Shown here: positions 15,090 to 22,831 of the stretch, piece by piece
How positions within the stretch are numbered: position 1 is the stretch's first letter
How the letters are laid out: every line of letters begins with the position of its first letter
NCBI GenBank assembly: GCA_002452265.1
Contig: DKEW01000058.1
Coordinates: forward strand, 1-48,560
Length of the DNA stretch: 48,560 nt
DNA from: Pelobacter sp. UBA6812
GTDB lineage: Bacteria; Desulfobacterota; Desulfuromonadia; Desulfuromonadales; Syntrophotaleaceae
Direction: 5' to 3'
Translations under genes and position numbers: made by a program
Notes under the pieces: model-generated
What the model saw: only the letters and a program-made list of their open reading frames with translations
What the model was told of the DNA's origin: nothing
Database searches by the model: none

Positions 15090-16886
15090 ATGCAAGGGAC
15101 CATCAACGGAAAACTGGTGGAATTCGGGGAGAACGAGACCATTCTCCAGACCGCGAGACGTTATGATATGTTTATCCCCACCCTTTGCGAGCTGGAGAAT
15201 CTCGACCACACGCCCGGCACCTGCCGCGTCTGTCTGGTGGAGATCAAGCGCAAGGGGGATGACTTCACCCAGATCGTGACCTCGTGCAATACGCCCATGG
15301 AGGAGGGCAACGAGGTGCAGACCCGCAGCCGCAAGGTGCGCGAGCAGCAGCGTCTACAGGTGAATCTGCTGCTCACCGATCATGAAGAGGACTGCGCCAC
15401 ATGCGTGCGCCACGGCGACTGTGAGCTGCAGGACGTGGCTCAGTTCGTGGGCTTGAAAGAGGCGCGCTTCAAATACGACTTCTCCAGCGGCCGCACCAAG
15501 GATGCCAGCTCTCCGTCGGTGGTCCGCGACATGACCAAGTGCATCCGCTGCGGACGTTGCGTGACCATCTGCCGCGAAGTGCAGGGCACGGACGTGCTGT
15601 TCTACGAGAATAAGGGCGTCAACTCCGAGATTGGCGTACGTGACAGCGATCTCTTGAACACATCGGACTGCGTGAGCTGCGGCCAGTGCACCCTGGTCTG
15701 TCCCGTGGGCGCCCTGGCCGAACGGGACGATACCGAAGAGGTGATTGACTACCTCAACGATCCTGAGATGTTCACCGTAGTCCAGTTCGCTCCGGCCACC
15801 CGCGTGGCCCTGGGCGAGGAGTTCAACTTGAAGCCCGGCAGCAACGTGGAGGGCCAGATGATCACCGCCTTCCGCAAGCTGGGCGCCGATGTGGTGCTGG
15901 ACACAAACTTCACGGCCGACGTGGTCATCATGGAGGAGGGTAGCGAACTGCTTCACCGCGTGAAAGAGGGCGGCACCCTGCCCATGCTCACATCCTGCTC
16001 CCCCGGCTGGATCAACTATGTGGAGAAATTCTATCCCGATATGGTCTCCAATCTCTCCACCACCAAGTCGCCTCAGCAGTGTCTGGGTGCCATCGCCAAA
16101 ACCTATCTGGCCGAGAAGATGGAGATCGATCCGGCCAAGATGCGCGTCATCTCCATCATGCCATGCACGGCAAAGAAGGAGGAGGCCAAGCGTCCCGAAT
16201 TCACCATCGGCGAACGTCCCGAGGTGGATGTGGTGCTCACCACCCGCGAGTTCGGCTCGCTACTGAAACGGGAAGGCATCTGGCTGCCCGATCTGGAGGA
16301 GGGCAAGTTCGACAATCCCTGGATGGGTGTGGCCACGGGCGCAGCCGAGATCTTTGGTTCAACCGGCGGTGTAATGGAGGCGGCGGTGCGCACCGTGCAC
16401 TACATCGTCAAGGGCGAGGAGCTCCCTGGCGTGGACCTAAAAGCCGTGCGCGGCCTGGAGGGCATTCGTGAAGCCAGCGTGGATCTGGGCGAACTGGGCA
16501 CGGTGAACGTGGCCATCGCCAACAGCCTGAAATCCGCGAGAGAGCTGGTGGGTCGGGTACGCAGCGGCGAGAAGGAGTACCACTTCATCGAGGTCATGGC
16601 CTGCCCCGGCGGTTGTATGGGAGGTGGAGGCCAACCCAAGCACAAGCACAACTACCGTGAATTTCTCACGGCGCGTCAGAAGGCCATCTACGACATCGAC
16701 GCCAGCAGCGAACTGCGCCAGTCCCACCGCAATCCCCTGGTGAAGGAGATGTACGACAGCTACTTCGGCGAACCCTACTCGTCCGAGAGGTCGCATAAAT
16801 ATCTTCACACCACCTATTGGGACAAGAAGCGGACGGTGAAACACACCATCAAGGAGATCTGGGATGAGCTGTCGGAAGGCCGGTAG
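15090..16886 (+). CDS. hydA: [FeFe]-hydrogenase catalytic subunit
   Basis: The 598-residue enzyme evolves or oxidises H2. Domains in order: 2Fe-2S ferredoxin (Cys33, 45, 48, 66), His-ligated 4Fe-4S (His98, Cys102, 105, 111), two 4Fe-4S clusters (Cys151-161 and Cys194-204), then the H-cluster domain with motifs TSCSPGW (301-307), MPCTAKKEE (357-365) and MACPGGCMGGGGQP (503-516). The first motif has Ser where many enzymes have a second Cys. A small-subunit-like C-terminal tail with YLHTTYWDKK is fused. It lies 106 bases after the NuoF-GltD hybrid, with a ribosome site AGGAG, so both probably form one soluble complex. In an alcohol oxidiser it would dispose of reducing equivalents as H2, supporting syntrophic growth. 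Usage of C-ending codons is higher than in the upstream alcohol genes. Confidence 0.95.
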   Translation: MQGTINGKLVEFGENETILQTARRYDMFIPTLCELENLDHTPGTCRVCLVEIKRKGDDFTQIVTSCNTPMEEGNEVQTRSRKVREQQRLQVNLLLTDHEEDCATCVRHGDCELQDVAQFVGLKEARFKYDFSSGRTKDASSPSVVRDMTKCIRCGRCVTICREVQGTDVLFYENKGVNSEIGVRDSDLLNTSDCVSCGQCTLVCPVGALAERDDTEEVIDYLNDPEMFTVVQFAPATRVALGEEFNLKPGSNVEGQMITAFRKLGADVVLDTNFTADVVIMEEGSELLHRVKEGGTLPMLTSCSPGWINYVEKFYPDMVSNLSTTKSPQQCLGAIAKTYLAEKMEIDPAKMRVISIMPCTAKKEEAKRPEFTIGERPEVDVVLTTREFGSLLKREGIWLPDLEEGKFDNPWMGVATGAAEIFGSTGGVMEAAVRTVHYIVKGEELPGVDLKAVRGLEGIREASVDLGELGTVNVAIANSLKSARELVGRVRSGEKEYHFIEVMACPGGCMGGGGQPKHKHNYREFLTARQKAIYDIDASSELRQSHRNPLVKEMYDSYFGEPYSSERSHKYLHTTYWDKKRTVKHTIKEIWDELSEGR

Positions 16887-17208
16887 GGACGGTGCAAGCT
16901 GCATCCCTACAATCGGAGCAACAGTAGGTTGTAGCCTTCGGCGGCAAAAGCCTCCCGAACGTTTCAAGATGTCGGCAACTGAAATTCTTCTACTGGATAG
17001 TTGATTAAGTACTTTGCCGGGAGTTGAAAAAAGCCGCGGATAGGAAAATCAGCGGCTCCCCGGTTCAATGGGGAGCCGTTTGTTTGGAGTGACTGTATTG
17101 TTAGAATCGGTTTGTTCCCAAGGTAGCACATACCATGGAGGCCCTGGCCATGCAGGTGGCTGATGTGCAAACATCGAGGGAACATTAGTTAAAAAAAGCT
17201 GGGGCCAC
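16887..17208. other. Intergenic region after hydA
   Basis: Contains a terminator at 17053-17085. A 17-codon frame at 17133 (MEALAMQVADVQTSREH) has no ribosome site and is not counted. Nothing else was recognised. Confidence 0.5.
17053..17085 (+). terminator. Terminator downstream of hydA
   Basis: CGGCTCCCC (17053-17061) pairs perfectly with GGGGAGCCG (17070-17078) around GGTTCAAT and is followed by TTTGTTT. It lies about 170 bases after the hydA stop. Confidence 0.85.
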
Positions 17209-17352
17209 ATGATAAGATTCTGCAGTTGGTGTAACAGTACGCTGCGCTGGTCAACTAAGTTCAAGGGGAAAACCCAGGGCATCTGCCTGAATTGTTTGCG
17301 CAAGCATTTCTCGGACGAGGCGAAAGATATTCTCCGGGCCGTGGAGGAATGA
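17209..17352 (+). CDS. Small zinc-ribbon protein, 47 residues
   Basis: This short reading frame starts MIRFCSWCNSTLRW and continues with GICLNCLRKHF, two CxxC pairs spaced about 20 residues apart that should bind one zinc. A close relative lies at 19347 (MIIICSWCSARIGW ... GICLNCLQEFF), so the similarity between two separated copies supports both as real genes. The stop overlaps the start of the DMT transporter (ATGA), implying translational coupling. No function is known to me. Members may be adaptor or redox-sensing proteins. The start follows a GGGGCC stretch, so the ribosome site is weak. Confidence 0.65.
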   Translation: MIRFCSWCNSTLRWSTKFKGKTQGICLNCLRKHFSDEAKDILRAVEE

Positions 17353-18311
17353 TGAAAAACATAAGGCAAACCTTGCAAGGGAAGCCGCGCCTGGGCGCAG
17401 TGGCAGCCCTGGTTTTATTGTCCCTGATCTGGGGCTACAACTGGGTGGTGATGAAAATCGCGTTGCAGGATGCGCCTCCTTTGTTGTTCGCTGCTCTGCG
17501 AACCTTTCTCGGCGCGATCTGTCTGTTACCCATTCTCTACTTTCAGGGCCGTTTGCGCTGCCCGCAAAACCCGTTGCAGATTGTCCTGCTCGGTCTGCTT
17601 CAGACGACCGGTTTCATTGGTTTTATGACGTGGGCCTTGCTGGCCGGAGCAGCGGGGAAAACCGCCATGCTGGTCTATCTGATGCCTTTTTGGGTACTGA
17701 TCCTGGCAGGAATTTTCCTCAATGAAAGACTGGACTCCTGGCAGCGACTGGTCATGGTTCCGGCATTTGGCGGGTTGGTGCTGATACTCGAACCGTGGCA
17801 CTTTTCTGGCGATCTCACTCCCAAGCTCCTTGCTCTGGGCTCCGGCCTTTGCTGGGCCGGAGGATCGGTGCTGGGAAAACGGCTCTGTAAAACCACCCAC
17901 GCGGACCTTCTTGGTCTCACCGCCTGGCAGATGTTGCTGGGCTCCCTTCCGCTGGCGGCAGCCTGCTTCCTGATCCCTGAATCACCGGTCACTTGGTCTA
18001 GCTATCTGCTGGCGGCGCTAGCTTATAACGTTGTCCTCTGTAATGCTCTGGCCTTTATTCTCTGGTTTTACATCCTTAAAAAGCTGCCGGCCGGCATCGC
18101 CGGTCTGGGGAGCCTCGGCACTCCTCTGCTCGGTGTGCTGGCTGCCTGGGTGCAGCTGGGAGAGCGACCGGGCCTTTCCGCCGGGATAGGGATGGGGCTA
18201 ATCGCCTGTGCCCTCTTTTTGTTATGTCGTTCCTGGCGAGGGGTTGGGTGCCGGCAAAAAAGACCCAGGAACCTTGAACCCAATGAGGAACTCGCGCGCC
18301 AATTGCATTAA
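17349..18311 (+). CDS. EamA/DMT-family transporter
   Basis: The 320-residue protein has about ten hydrophobic helices arranged as two EamA repeats. The first opens ALVLLSLIWGYNWVVMKIAL and contains APPLLFAALRTFLGA; the second begins near LALGSGLCWAGGSVLGKRL. Family members export amino acids, metabolites or drugs across the inner membrane, but the substrate cannot be told here. Two adjacent ATGs (17349 and 17352) are possible starts. The first overlaps the stop of the zinc-ribbon gene, and GTGGAGG is better spaced for the second. The C-terminal 25 residues are polar (RQKRPRNLEPNEE). Confidence 0.85.
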   Translation: MMKNIRQTLQGKPRLGAVAALVLLSLIWGYNWVVMKIALQDAPPLLFAALRTFLGAICLLPILYFQGRLRCPQNPLQIVLLGLLQTTGFIGFMTWALLAGAAGKTAMLVYLMPFWVLILAGIFLNERLDSWQRLVMVPAFGGLVLILEPWHFSGDLTPKLLALGSGLCWAGGSVLGKRLCKTTHADLLGLTAWQMLLGSLPLAAACFLIPESPVTWSSYLLAALAYNVVLCNALAFILWFYILKKLPAGIAGLGSLGTPLLGVLAAWVQLGERPGLSAGIGMGLIACALFLLCRSWRGVGCRQKRPRNLEPNEELARQLH

Positions 18312-18326
18312 TGTGGTAGTTGGGTT

Positions 18327-18644
18327 GTGGTCGGTACAGTGGGTTGTGTTTGCAGAACAAGGGTAATCTTTGAGATTAATAATAACCTATGCAAGGGCTG
18401 CGGCTTGTGCAAGGCAGCTTGTCCTCGGAGTTTGCTTGTGTTGAGAAAGCAGGAAGGCTTTACGGATTTTTCTTTTGCGTTCATTCGAGAAACAGTCAAC
18501 TGCGCTGGCTGCGCGATGTGCGCTTCCGTATGCCCAGATATTGCGATTTGCGTTTATGCGCGAACAAAAAATAAATACACTTTGGAACGCAGTCGGGCTT
18601 TTTCGATTGTTAAGAAAAAAATCAGAGAAGGGTCGGGTAGATGA
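18327..18644 (+). CDS. 2[4Fe-4S] ferredoxin, KorD/VorD-like
   Basis: The product contains CKGCGLCKAACP and CAGCAMCASVCPDIAICVY, the two 4Fe-4S motifs of the ferredoxin subunits of 2-oxoacid:ferredoxin oxidoreductases. The preceding VIFEINNNL is the usual start of such subunits. The GTG at 18327 is the only listed start and has no clear ribosome site, so the N-terminus may be shorter or damaged. The alpha and beta oxidoreductase genes that normally follow are absent, so this is an orphan ferredoxin or an operon remnant. The tail (TKNKYTLERSRAFSIVKKK) is basic. Confidence 0.65.
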   Translation: MVGTVGCVCRTRVIFEINNNLCKGCGLCKAACPRSLLVLRKQEGFTDFSFAFIRETVNCAGCAMCASVCPDIAICVYARTKNKYTLERSRAFSIVKKKIREGSGR

Positions 18645-18976
18645 TTAAATTAAATGGTAAATTGAATGCCCGCCAATGGGGCCGGTCAGATATTCATGCA
18701 GCATTACCCCTATACTAAAGCCGCCGGGAAAAGACTGTAGAGGGTTGCCAGATCCGGTGTAATAAGTGAAAGTCCCCTTACGTCTGGTGGCTTCAGGAGA
18801 TTTATACAGGGAAGTGCTTTCCATAAACAATTACGGATTAAGGTACATTGCTGGCCGAGGTTGGTCCTAAGGCCTATGCTTATATAGAGGAGTATTGATA
18901 CTCATTATCCTTCGTAACAGAAAATCTTTCTTTTTTTACTTGCTTGCTGCCGCTTTCTGGTCGGAGTAGAGAATTC
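18645..18976. other. Decaying intergenic stretch
   Basis: No gene is supported. At about 18828-18880 the plus strand can be read as GT-LLAEVGPKAYA after a stop, resembling the N-terminal GKGTVAEVGPRAA of the Fe-alcohol dehydrogenase at 5428, so a fragment of a lost copy may lie here. A minus-strand frame at 18645-18830 has no recognisable product. Confidence 0.3.
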
Positions 18977-19183
18977 ATGACCCCGACCATAGTAGTTTTG
19001 AAAGATGATCAGACAGGCCAGGAACTTCTCGAAGAAGCTTTGTAGGTTTTAGATCCTGCTGTCACAGGCATTTCTGTTCATTTTGAGCACTTTGATCTGA
19101 ATCTGGAAAATCGTCGTAAAACTAGGAATAAGGTAGTCTACGAAGCCGCTGAAGCCATTGATAACTATCTCAGTCGAGTATGA
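18977..19183 (+). pseudogene. N-terminal fragment of an isocitrate/isopropylmalate dehydrogenase-like gene
   Basis: Translation from the ATG at 18977 gives MTPTIVVLKDDQTGQELLEE, an in-frame TAG at 19043-19045, then VLDPAVTGISVHFEHFDL and NRRKTRNKVVYEAAEAIDNY before a stop at 19181. The DQTGQELLEEAL pattern and the later segment look like the start of the beta-decarboxylating isocitrate/isopropylmalate dehydrogenase family, here about 65 of some 350 residues. The Gly-Asp-Gly start motif is altered (KDDQTG). The remaining gene is missing. Family assignment is from memory of the N-terminal pattern and is only moderate. Confidence 0.5.
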
Positions 19184-19346
19184 AAGCTAAATCAAGAATT
19201 TCCATGCGACTGTATATACCCAGTTTGGATGAGATTTGAGCGATTTTCATAGGTGAAAGTGACTGTCAGAATGGGCACTCAAAATCATACGAGTTGGCAG
19301 GCAAAGAGGAGGTCACTCGAGCCTTCGACTTGGAGCGTGAGGGGCT

Positions 19347-19556
19347 ATGATCATTATCTGCAGCTGGTGTAGTGCCAGGATCGGTTGGGTTAACTATTCC
19401 AAAGGCGAAAGCCACGGAATCTGTTTGAATTGTTTGCAGGAATTTTTCCCAATAGAGGCGAAAAGTATCATTCGCAAGATGCGCACCGACGCTCTGGCTA
19501 CGCGTATTGGTAAGCAAGGTAATTGCAATAATGATGGTTGCCCTGTACCTGCTTGA
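19347..19556 (+). CDS. Small zinc-ribbon protein, 69 residues
   Basis: Second copy of the CSWC...GICLNC family found at 17209. The cysteine pairs are at residues 5/8 and 27/30. A longer tail ends with another two cysteines (NCNNDGCPVPA) not present in the 47-residue relative. A purine-rich GTGAGGGG site precedes the ATG. It is convergent with gntR and shares the terminator region. Function unknown. Its conserved cysteines in an anaerobe near redox genes suggest a regulatory or metal-handling role, but this is speculation. Confidence 0.65.
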   Translation: MIIICSWCSARIGWVNYSKGESHGICLNCLQEFFPIEAKSIIRKMRTDALATRIGKQGNCNNDGCPVPA

Positions 19557-19610
19557 CTCTCATTTAAGTCACGATAATTGGTTTGATTCCAGAAGTAATG
19601 TTGATCCAAT

Positions 19611-19635
19611 AAAAGACGGAGCTCAATACTCCGCC
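19611..19635 (-). terminator. Terminator of the gntR gene
   Basis: On the minus strand GGCGGAG pairs with CTCCGTC around TATTGAG and is followed by TTTTATT. It lies 30 bases after the gntR stop and may also serve the small gene on the other strand. Confidence 0.8.
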
Positions 19636-19664
19636 CCTTTTGTTGGTGCGATTTTTTTAGGCAA

Positions 19665-20405
19665 TCAAATCGCCTCTTTGGGCGTTGGTTTTTTTTCTTC
19701 GTTTTCTCGCAGAGCTTCCAGTTCTTTTTCCACATCGCAAATATGGGCAAACATGTGTTTTTCTGCCCGGTCGGCATCCCCTGATTTGATCGCTTCAAAG
19801 ATCTTCTCGTGGGAGTCCAGGACATGCTGCGAAAACTCCTGTCCCGGATTTATGTGCGTTTTGATGTCCGTGAGCATGCTGTTGACAAAATCAAGAATCA
19901 TGACCATCACAGGATTCCTGCTGGCTTGAGCAAGGAAAACATGAAAATCAATTTCTTCTTTGACACCTACCACGTTTTTTTTCTTTTCGAATATTTTCCG
20001 ACATTTTCGGTCGATTTCTTCAAGTTTATCGATTTCCTGAGCACTGAAACGCTCTGCCGCAAGCCTTGCAAGGTAAGGTTCAACAATCTTTCGGATTTCA
20101 GAAAGATCCTTGACGGAAACATTTTGAAAGTGAAGGAAATTGGCAATGGAGTCACGGGTCGTTTCCATATCGACTTCACTGACAACCGGCCCGCCTCCAG
20201 CACCTCGCTTGATCTCAATAAACCCCATAGCTTCCAAACTACGTAGCGCTTCACGTAAGGTGTGTTTACTGACACCAAATTGCGTAATCAGATCCTTTTC
20301 CGGAGGCAGACACTGACCGGCTTGTAACTGACCCTTTAAAATCGCATCTCGCACCTGGCGGATAATGTGTGTTGACATTTTGTCATGGCTTGCTGATCTG
20401 AACAT
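19665..20405 (-). CDS. GntR-family transcription regulator, FCD (FadR-type) subgroup
   Basis: The 246-residue protein has an N-terminal winged helix (residues about 10-78: IIRQVRDAILKGQL, LPPEKDLITQFGVSKHTLRE, GFIEIKRGAGGGPVV). A helical FCD ligand domain follows, with the metal-binding Asp/His pattern (IDFHVFL, DSHEKIF, MFAHICDV). FCD regulators usually sense small carboxylic acids. Its own promoter contains the AGCCAAA box shared by the alcohol, aldehyde, porin and thiF genes, which makes it the best candidate for the factor binding those sites. It is the only obvious regulator in this half of the window. That link is inferred. An acidic, lysine-rich tail ends the protein. Confidence 0.92.
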   Translation of the reverse strand: MFRSASHDKMSTHIIRQVRDAILKGQLQAGQCLPPEKDLITQFGVSKHTLREALRSLEAMGFIEIKRGAGGGPVVSEVDMETTRDSIANFLHFQNVSVKDLSEIRKIVEPYLARLAAERFSAQEIDKLEEIDRKCRKIFEKKKNVVGVKEEIDFHVFLAQASRNPVMVMILDFVNSMLTDIKTHINPGQEFSQHVLDSHEKIFEAIKSGDADRAEKHMFAHICDVEKELEALRENEEKKPTPKEAI

Positions 20406-20454
20406 GTTGACCTCGATATATGTTTATATATAGCCAAATGATTAAAAGTTACAA
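20406..20454 (-). promoter_or_regulatory. gntR promoter with overlapping AGCCAAA box
   Basis: On the minus strand TTGTAA (20454-20449), a 16-bp spacer and TATATA (20432-20427) form a promoter whose spacer contains the reverse of AGCCAAA (20432-20438). A protein bound there would block RNA polymerase, suggesting autorepression. The distance from -10 to the start codon is only about 20 bases, so the leader is very short. Confidence 0.6.
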
Positions 20455-20598
20455 TTATCCACTTGAAGATACTAAAGACCGAAAAGATAATCAAGTAAAT
20501 TTGTCCAATATATTGTTCCAGATGGTTTTCATCATAAGGATGTGATTTTAAATAAACTTCTTACGGCGGGTGTCAAGGTAGTTGTCGCCTCAGTCTCA

Positions 20599-21627
20599 TT
20601 ATGCTGCTTCACTACAAAGGTCCTCTTCGGGGGACCTTTTTCGGTCGGGATTGAGTCGAACGATCTCAATGGGCTCCCAGTTGCGTGTTTGCCCGGTCCA
20701 GCGACCGGGGTTTCTCTGCCGGGCCTGTTCGTAAACCTCCTTCCGCTTGCTCAACTTGGCGGCTTCTCGCCCATAGTGCCGATCGTCTGGCGTCACGAAG
20801 CGGATCTCACTATGCTGATGCGCGGTGTTGTACCAGTGGACGAATGCATCGACCCACCGTTGAGCCTCAAACTCAGACGCAAAGGGGAGGGACGGATACT
20901 CCGGCCGGTATTTTAAGGTGCGGAACAAAGACTCCGAGAACGGGTTGTCATTGCTGACGCCCGGTCGACTGAAGGAGGGAACGACGCCCTGGCGCTGCAA
21001 CGTGACCAGCATGGTCGAGCCTTTCATCGGGCTACCGTTATCGGAATGCAGCACTAGGCCCTTGGGATCAACCTTGTGGCGGTGAAAGGCTTCCACGCAC
21101 AGCAACGCACTGTTCTGACCGCATTCTTTGGAGAAGGCAGTAGCGGCCATAATCTTACGGCTCCAGACATCCAGGATCATGTAGAGATAAAAGAACTGGC
21201 CGGTGATCGTGGACCTCAAATAGGTGATGTCCCAAGACCACACCTGGCATGGCCCTGTGGCCACTTTCTTCCGAGGGCGGCGATGCGTGGCCGGCCGGCA
21301 GCGTTCCCGGTGGGCCAGTTGGTTCGCCTGCCGCAGAATCCGGTAAAAGGACGATTCCGACGCCACATATCGGCCTTCATCGGCCAGGCGGGGGACGATC
21401 TGCTTGGGAGACAGTTCCCGATATATTGGTGAATTGGCAACCGACAGGACCTCCTGCCGCTCAACTGGCGTCAGCTTGTTGGCCGGTGCAGTTACTGGGC
21501 CATGATGCCGGTCCTCGTCATCCTCCTGACGGGCCCAGCGCTGAATGGTGCGGGCAGTCAGTCCCAGCATCTGGGCGGCCGGTTTCAACCGGGCTCCCTG
21601 GCACATGGCCTCATCGACCAGTTCCAA
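20599..21627 (-). CDS. IS3-family transposase OrfB (DDE integrase domain)
   Basis: The protein starts with a second helix-turn-helix (AAQMLGLTARTIQRWARQ). It then carries the rve integrase core: WSWDITYLR for the first Asp, VLHSDNGSPM for the second, and NPFSESLFRTLKYRPEYP for the final Glu. The listed start at 21627 is a TTG with no site. The frame is open upstream to the A9 run in orfA, and the extension (PLERQQALELVDEAM) is typical of IS3 OrfB. The natural product is therefore probably an OrfAB fusion made by -1 frameshifting. Confidence 0.88.
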   Translation of the reverse strand: MELVDEAMCQGARLKPAAQMLGLTARTIQRWARQEDDEDRHHGPVTAPANKLTPVERQEVLSVANSPIYRELSPKQIVPRLADEGRYVASESSFYRILRQANQLAHRERCRPATHRRPRKKVATGPCQVWSWDITYLRSTITGQFFYLYMILDVWSRKIMAATAFSKECGQNSALLCVEAFHRHKVDPKGLVLHSDNGSPMKGSTMLVTLQRQGVVPSFSRPGVSNDNPFSESLFRTLKYRPEYPSLPFASEFEAQRWVDAFVHWYNTAHQHSEIRFVTPDDRHYGREAAKLSKRKEVYEQARQRNPGRWTGQTRNWEPIEIVRLNPDRKRSPEEDLCSEAA

Positions 21628-21641
21628 GGCCTGCTGCCGCT

Positions 21642-22157
21642 CTAACGGTCGGTGTCGTCGCCCTCGTCCCCCCAGATTTCCTGTGCTTTTTTTTTGAGAA
21701 CCAGCAACGCTGCGGTTTCGGCCAACGCCTTGTCCTTGCGCCTCAGTTCCTTCTCCAACTCCTGGATACGTTTGCTCTCGGCACGCTTAGCTTGTTTGGG
21801 CTCAAGGCCAACGAGCATCTGATCACGCCACTGCTGAAGTTGGGCGTCATGCAATCCCCGGCTGCGCAAAAAGGCGCCGAACTCTTCTTCAGAAAGCGAT
21901 GCCGCTTCCAGAACGGCCGCCAGCTTCTCTTCGGCACTCCAGTCTTGTGGTCGTTTCATATTGGACAGCCTCTGCATGGATTCGGTAAAGGATGGCGGCT
22001 CGGCATTGACAGCAATACCAAGCGTATCAGCTTCACTCACCCATCGGTAGAGCGAACTGCGGGAGACCCCTATCTCCTCTGCCAATGAGACTGGACTGGG
22101 CCCATCAGGGTCGGTCATTTTCTGAATCATTAGTGCTCTGAACGCTTTGGAATACAT
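21642..22157 (-). CDS. IS3-family transposase OrfA (HTH, leucine zipper)
   Basis: The 171-residue protein has an N-terminal HTH (PVSLAEEIGVSRSSLYRW), a middle segment, and a C-terminal coiled coil (AESKRIQELEKELRRKDKAL) as in OrfA proteins that bind the element ends. The sequence LKKKAQEIWG near the end is encoded by a run of nine A (plus-strand T at 21687-21695), a slippery site where ribosomes can shift back one base into orfB. The stop follows shortly after (at 21642). Upstream the right inverted repeat lies within 55 bases of the start. Confidence 0.85.
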   Translation of the reverse strand: MYSKAFRALMIQKMTDPDGPSPVSLAEEIGVSRSSLYRWVSEADTLGIAVNAEPPSFTESMQRLSNMKRPQDWSAEEKLAAVLEAASLSEEEFGAFLRSRGLHDAQLQQWRDQMLVGLEPKQAKRAESKRIQELEKELRRKDKALAETAALLVLKKKAQEIWGDEGDDTDR

Positions 22158-22210
22158 ACGCCTCCTGACTGCCCCTCAATTCTTTTGAGTTCAGTTAGAG
22201 GCGACAACTA

Positions 22211-22831
22211 TGCTGACACAGGGGGGCGCTGACCAGAAAAAAGATTCCAACAAATCCTGCAATCCGGAACACTTAAGCGATCATCCCTACAAGAAAGGAG
22301 CGGAACGGCTGGACAGTCTTGCCTGACAACAGGGGGAGAGGGTTGATTAAGGACTCCTAGTTGGTTTTGGTCCGAATAGACAGCACTAAAAAACCGGGGT
22401 CGAATAAGAATAAATCCGTTTTGAATAGATTCTTGAATAGATACTTTTGCTAATTTCACCTGTGTTTCAAGTATGTTGAGTATTTTCTTGAATAGATACT
22501 TGAATAGATTCAACCTTTCAATTCTGCGGGAAGACCTCGAGCTCCGAAAAAAACTGCAAAGTGGGAGTCAGCGCTACCACCACGGGATTTGACCGGCCAA
22601 TGGGTTGGTGGTTTTGACTTCCACTTTTGTCCGGATCAGACCCCGGGCGCTACAACTTATGCGTAAGCTTCCGGCTAACATTCCGTCACATATGGGCAAG
22701 GCCCACATGTTTCCTAGCGGCTTTGGCGTCTATAAGGCAGTTGCTCTGGGCTCAACGGGGACGGTCGGTAGTTTTAACCCCCTTAAAAATTGCTGAGTTT
22801 ACACTGGCAAGGCTCAGTAGAAAAAGTGGCT
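22211..22831. other. Gene-free stretch with 12-mer repeats
   Basis: No convincing gene. It contains the repeat cluster at 22421-22511 and an ACCACC/GGTGGT inverted pair near 22573-22614. Short open frames on both strands lack ribosome sites and recognisable products. Confidence 0.5.
22421..22511 (+). repeat. Four 12-bp repeats in two tandem pairs
   Basis: TTGAATAGATTC (22421) and TTGAATAGATAC (22433) are head to tail. After 43 bases TTGAATAGATAC (22488) and TTGAATAGATTC (22500) follow in the opposite variant order. All are on the same strand. They resemble iterons or a regulator array. Spacers are not CRISPR-like. Confidence 0.8.

Larger units (their letters stand above)
20579..22210 (-). 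mobile_element. IS3-family insertion sequence
   Basis: Inverted ends TAGTTGTCGCCTC (20579-20591) and its reverse complement (22198-22210) enclose two transposase frames. The core TGTCGCCTC begins with TG as in IS3 elements. No matching target duplication is seen in the immediate flanks, so the element may have recombined or one flank has changed. It separates the metabolic half from the accessory half of the window. Confidence 0.8.

Noticed and set aside
22421..22511. CRISPR array
   Set aside because: The repeats are only 12 bp, there are four copies in adjacent pairs, and there are no unique spacers of regular length and no cas genes.
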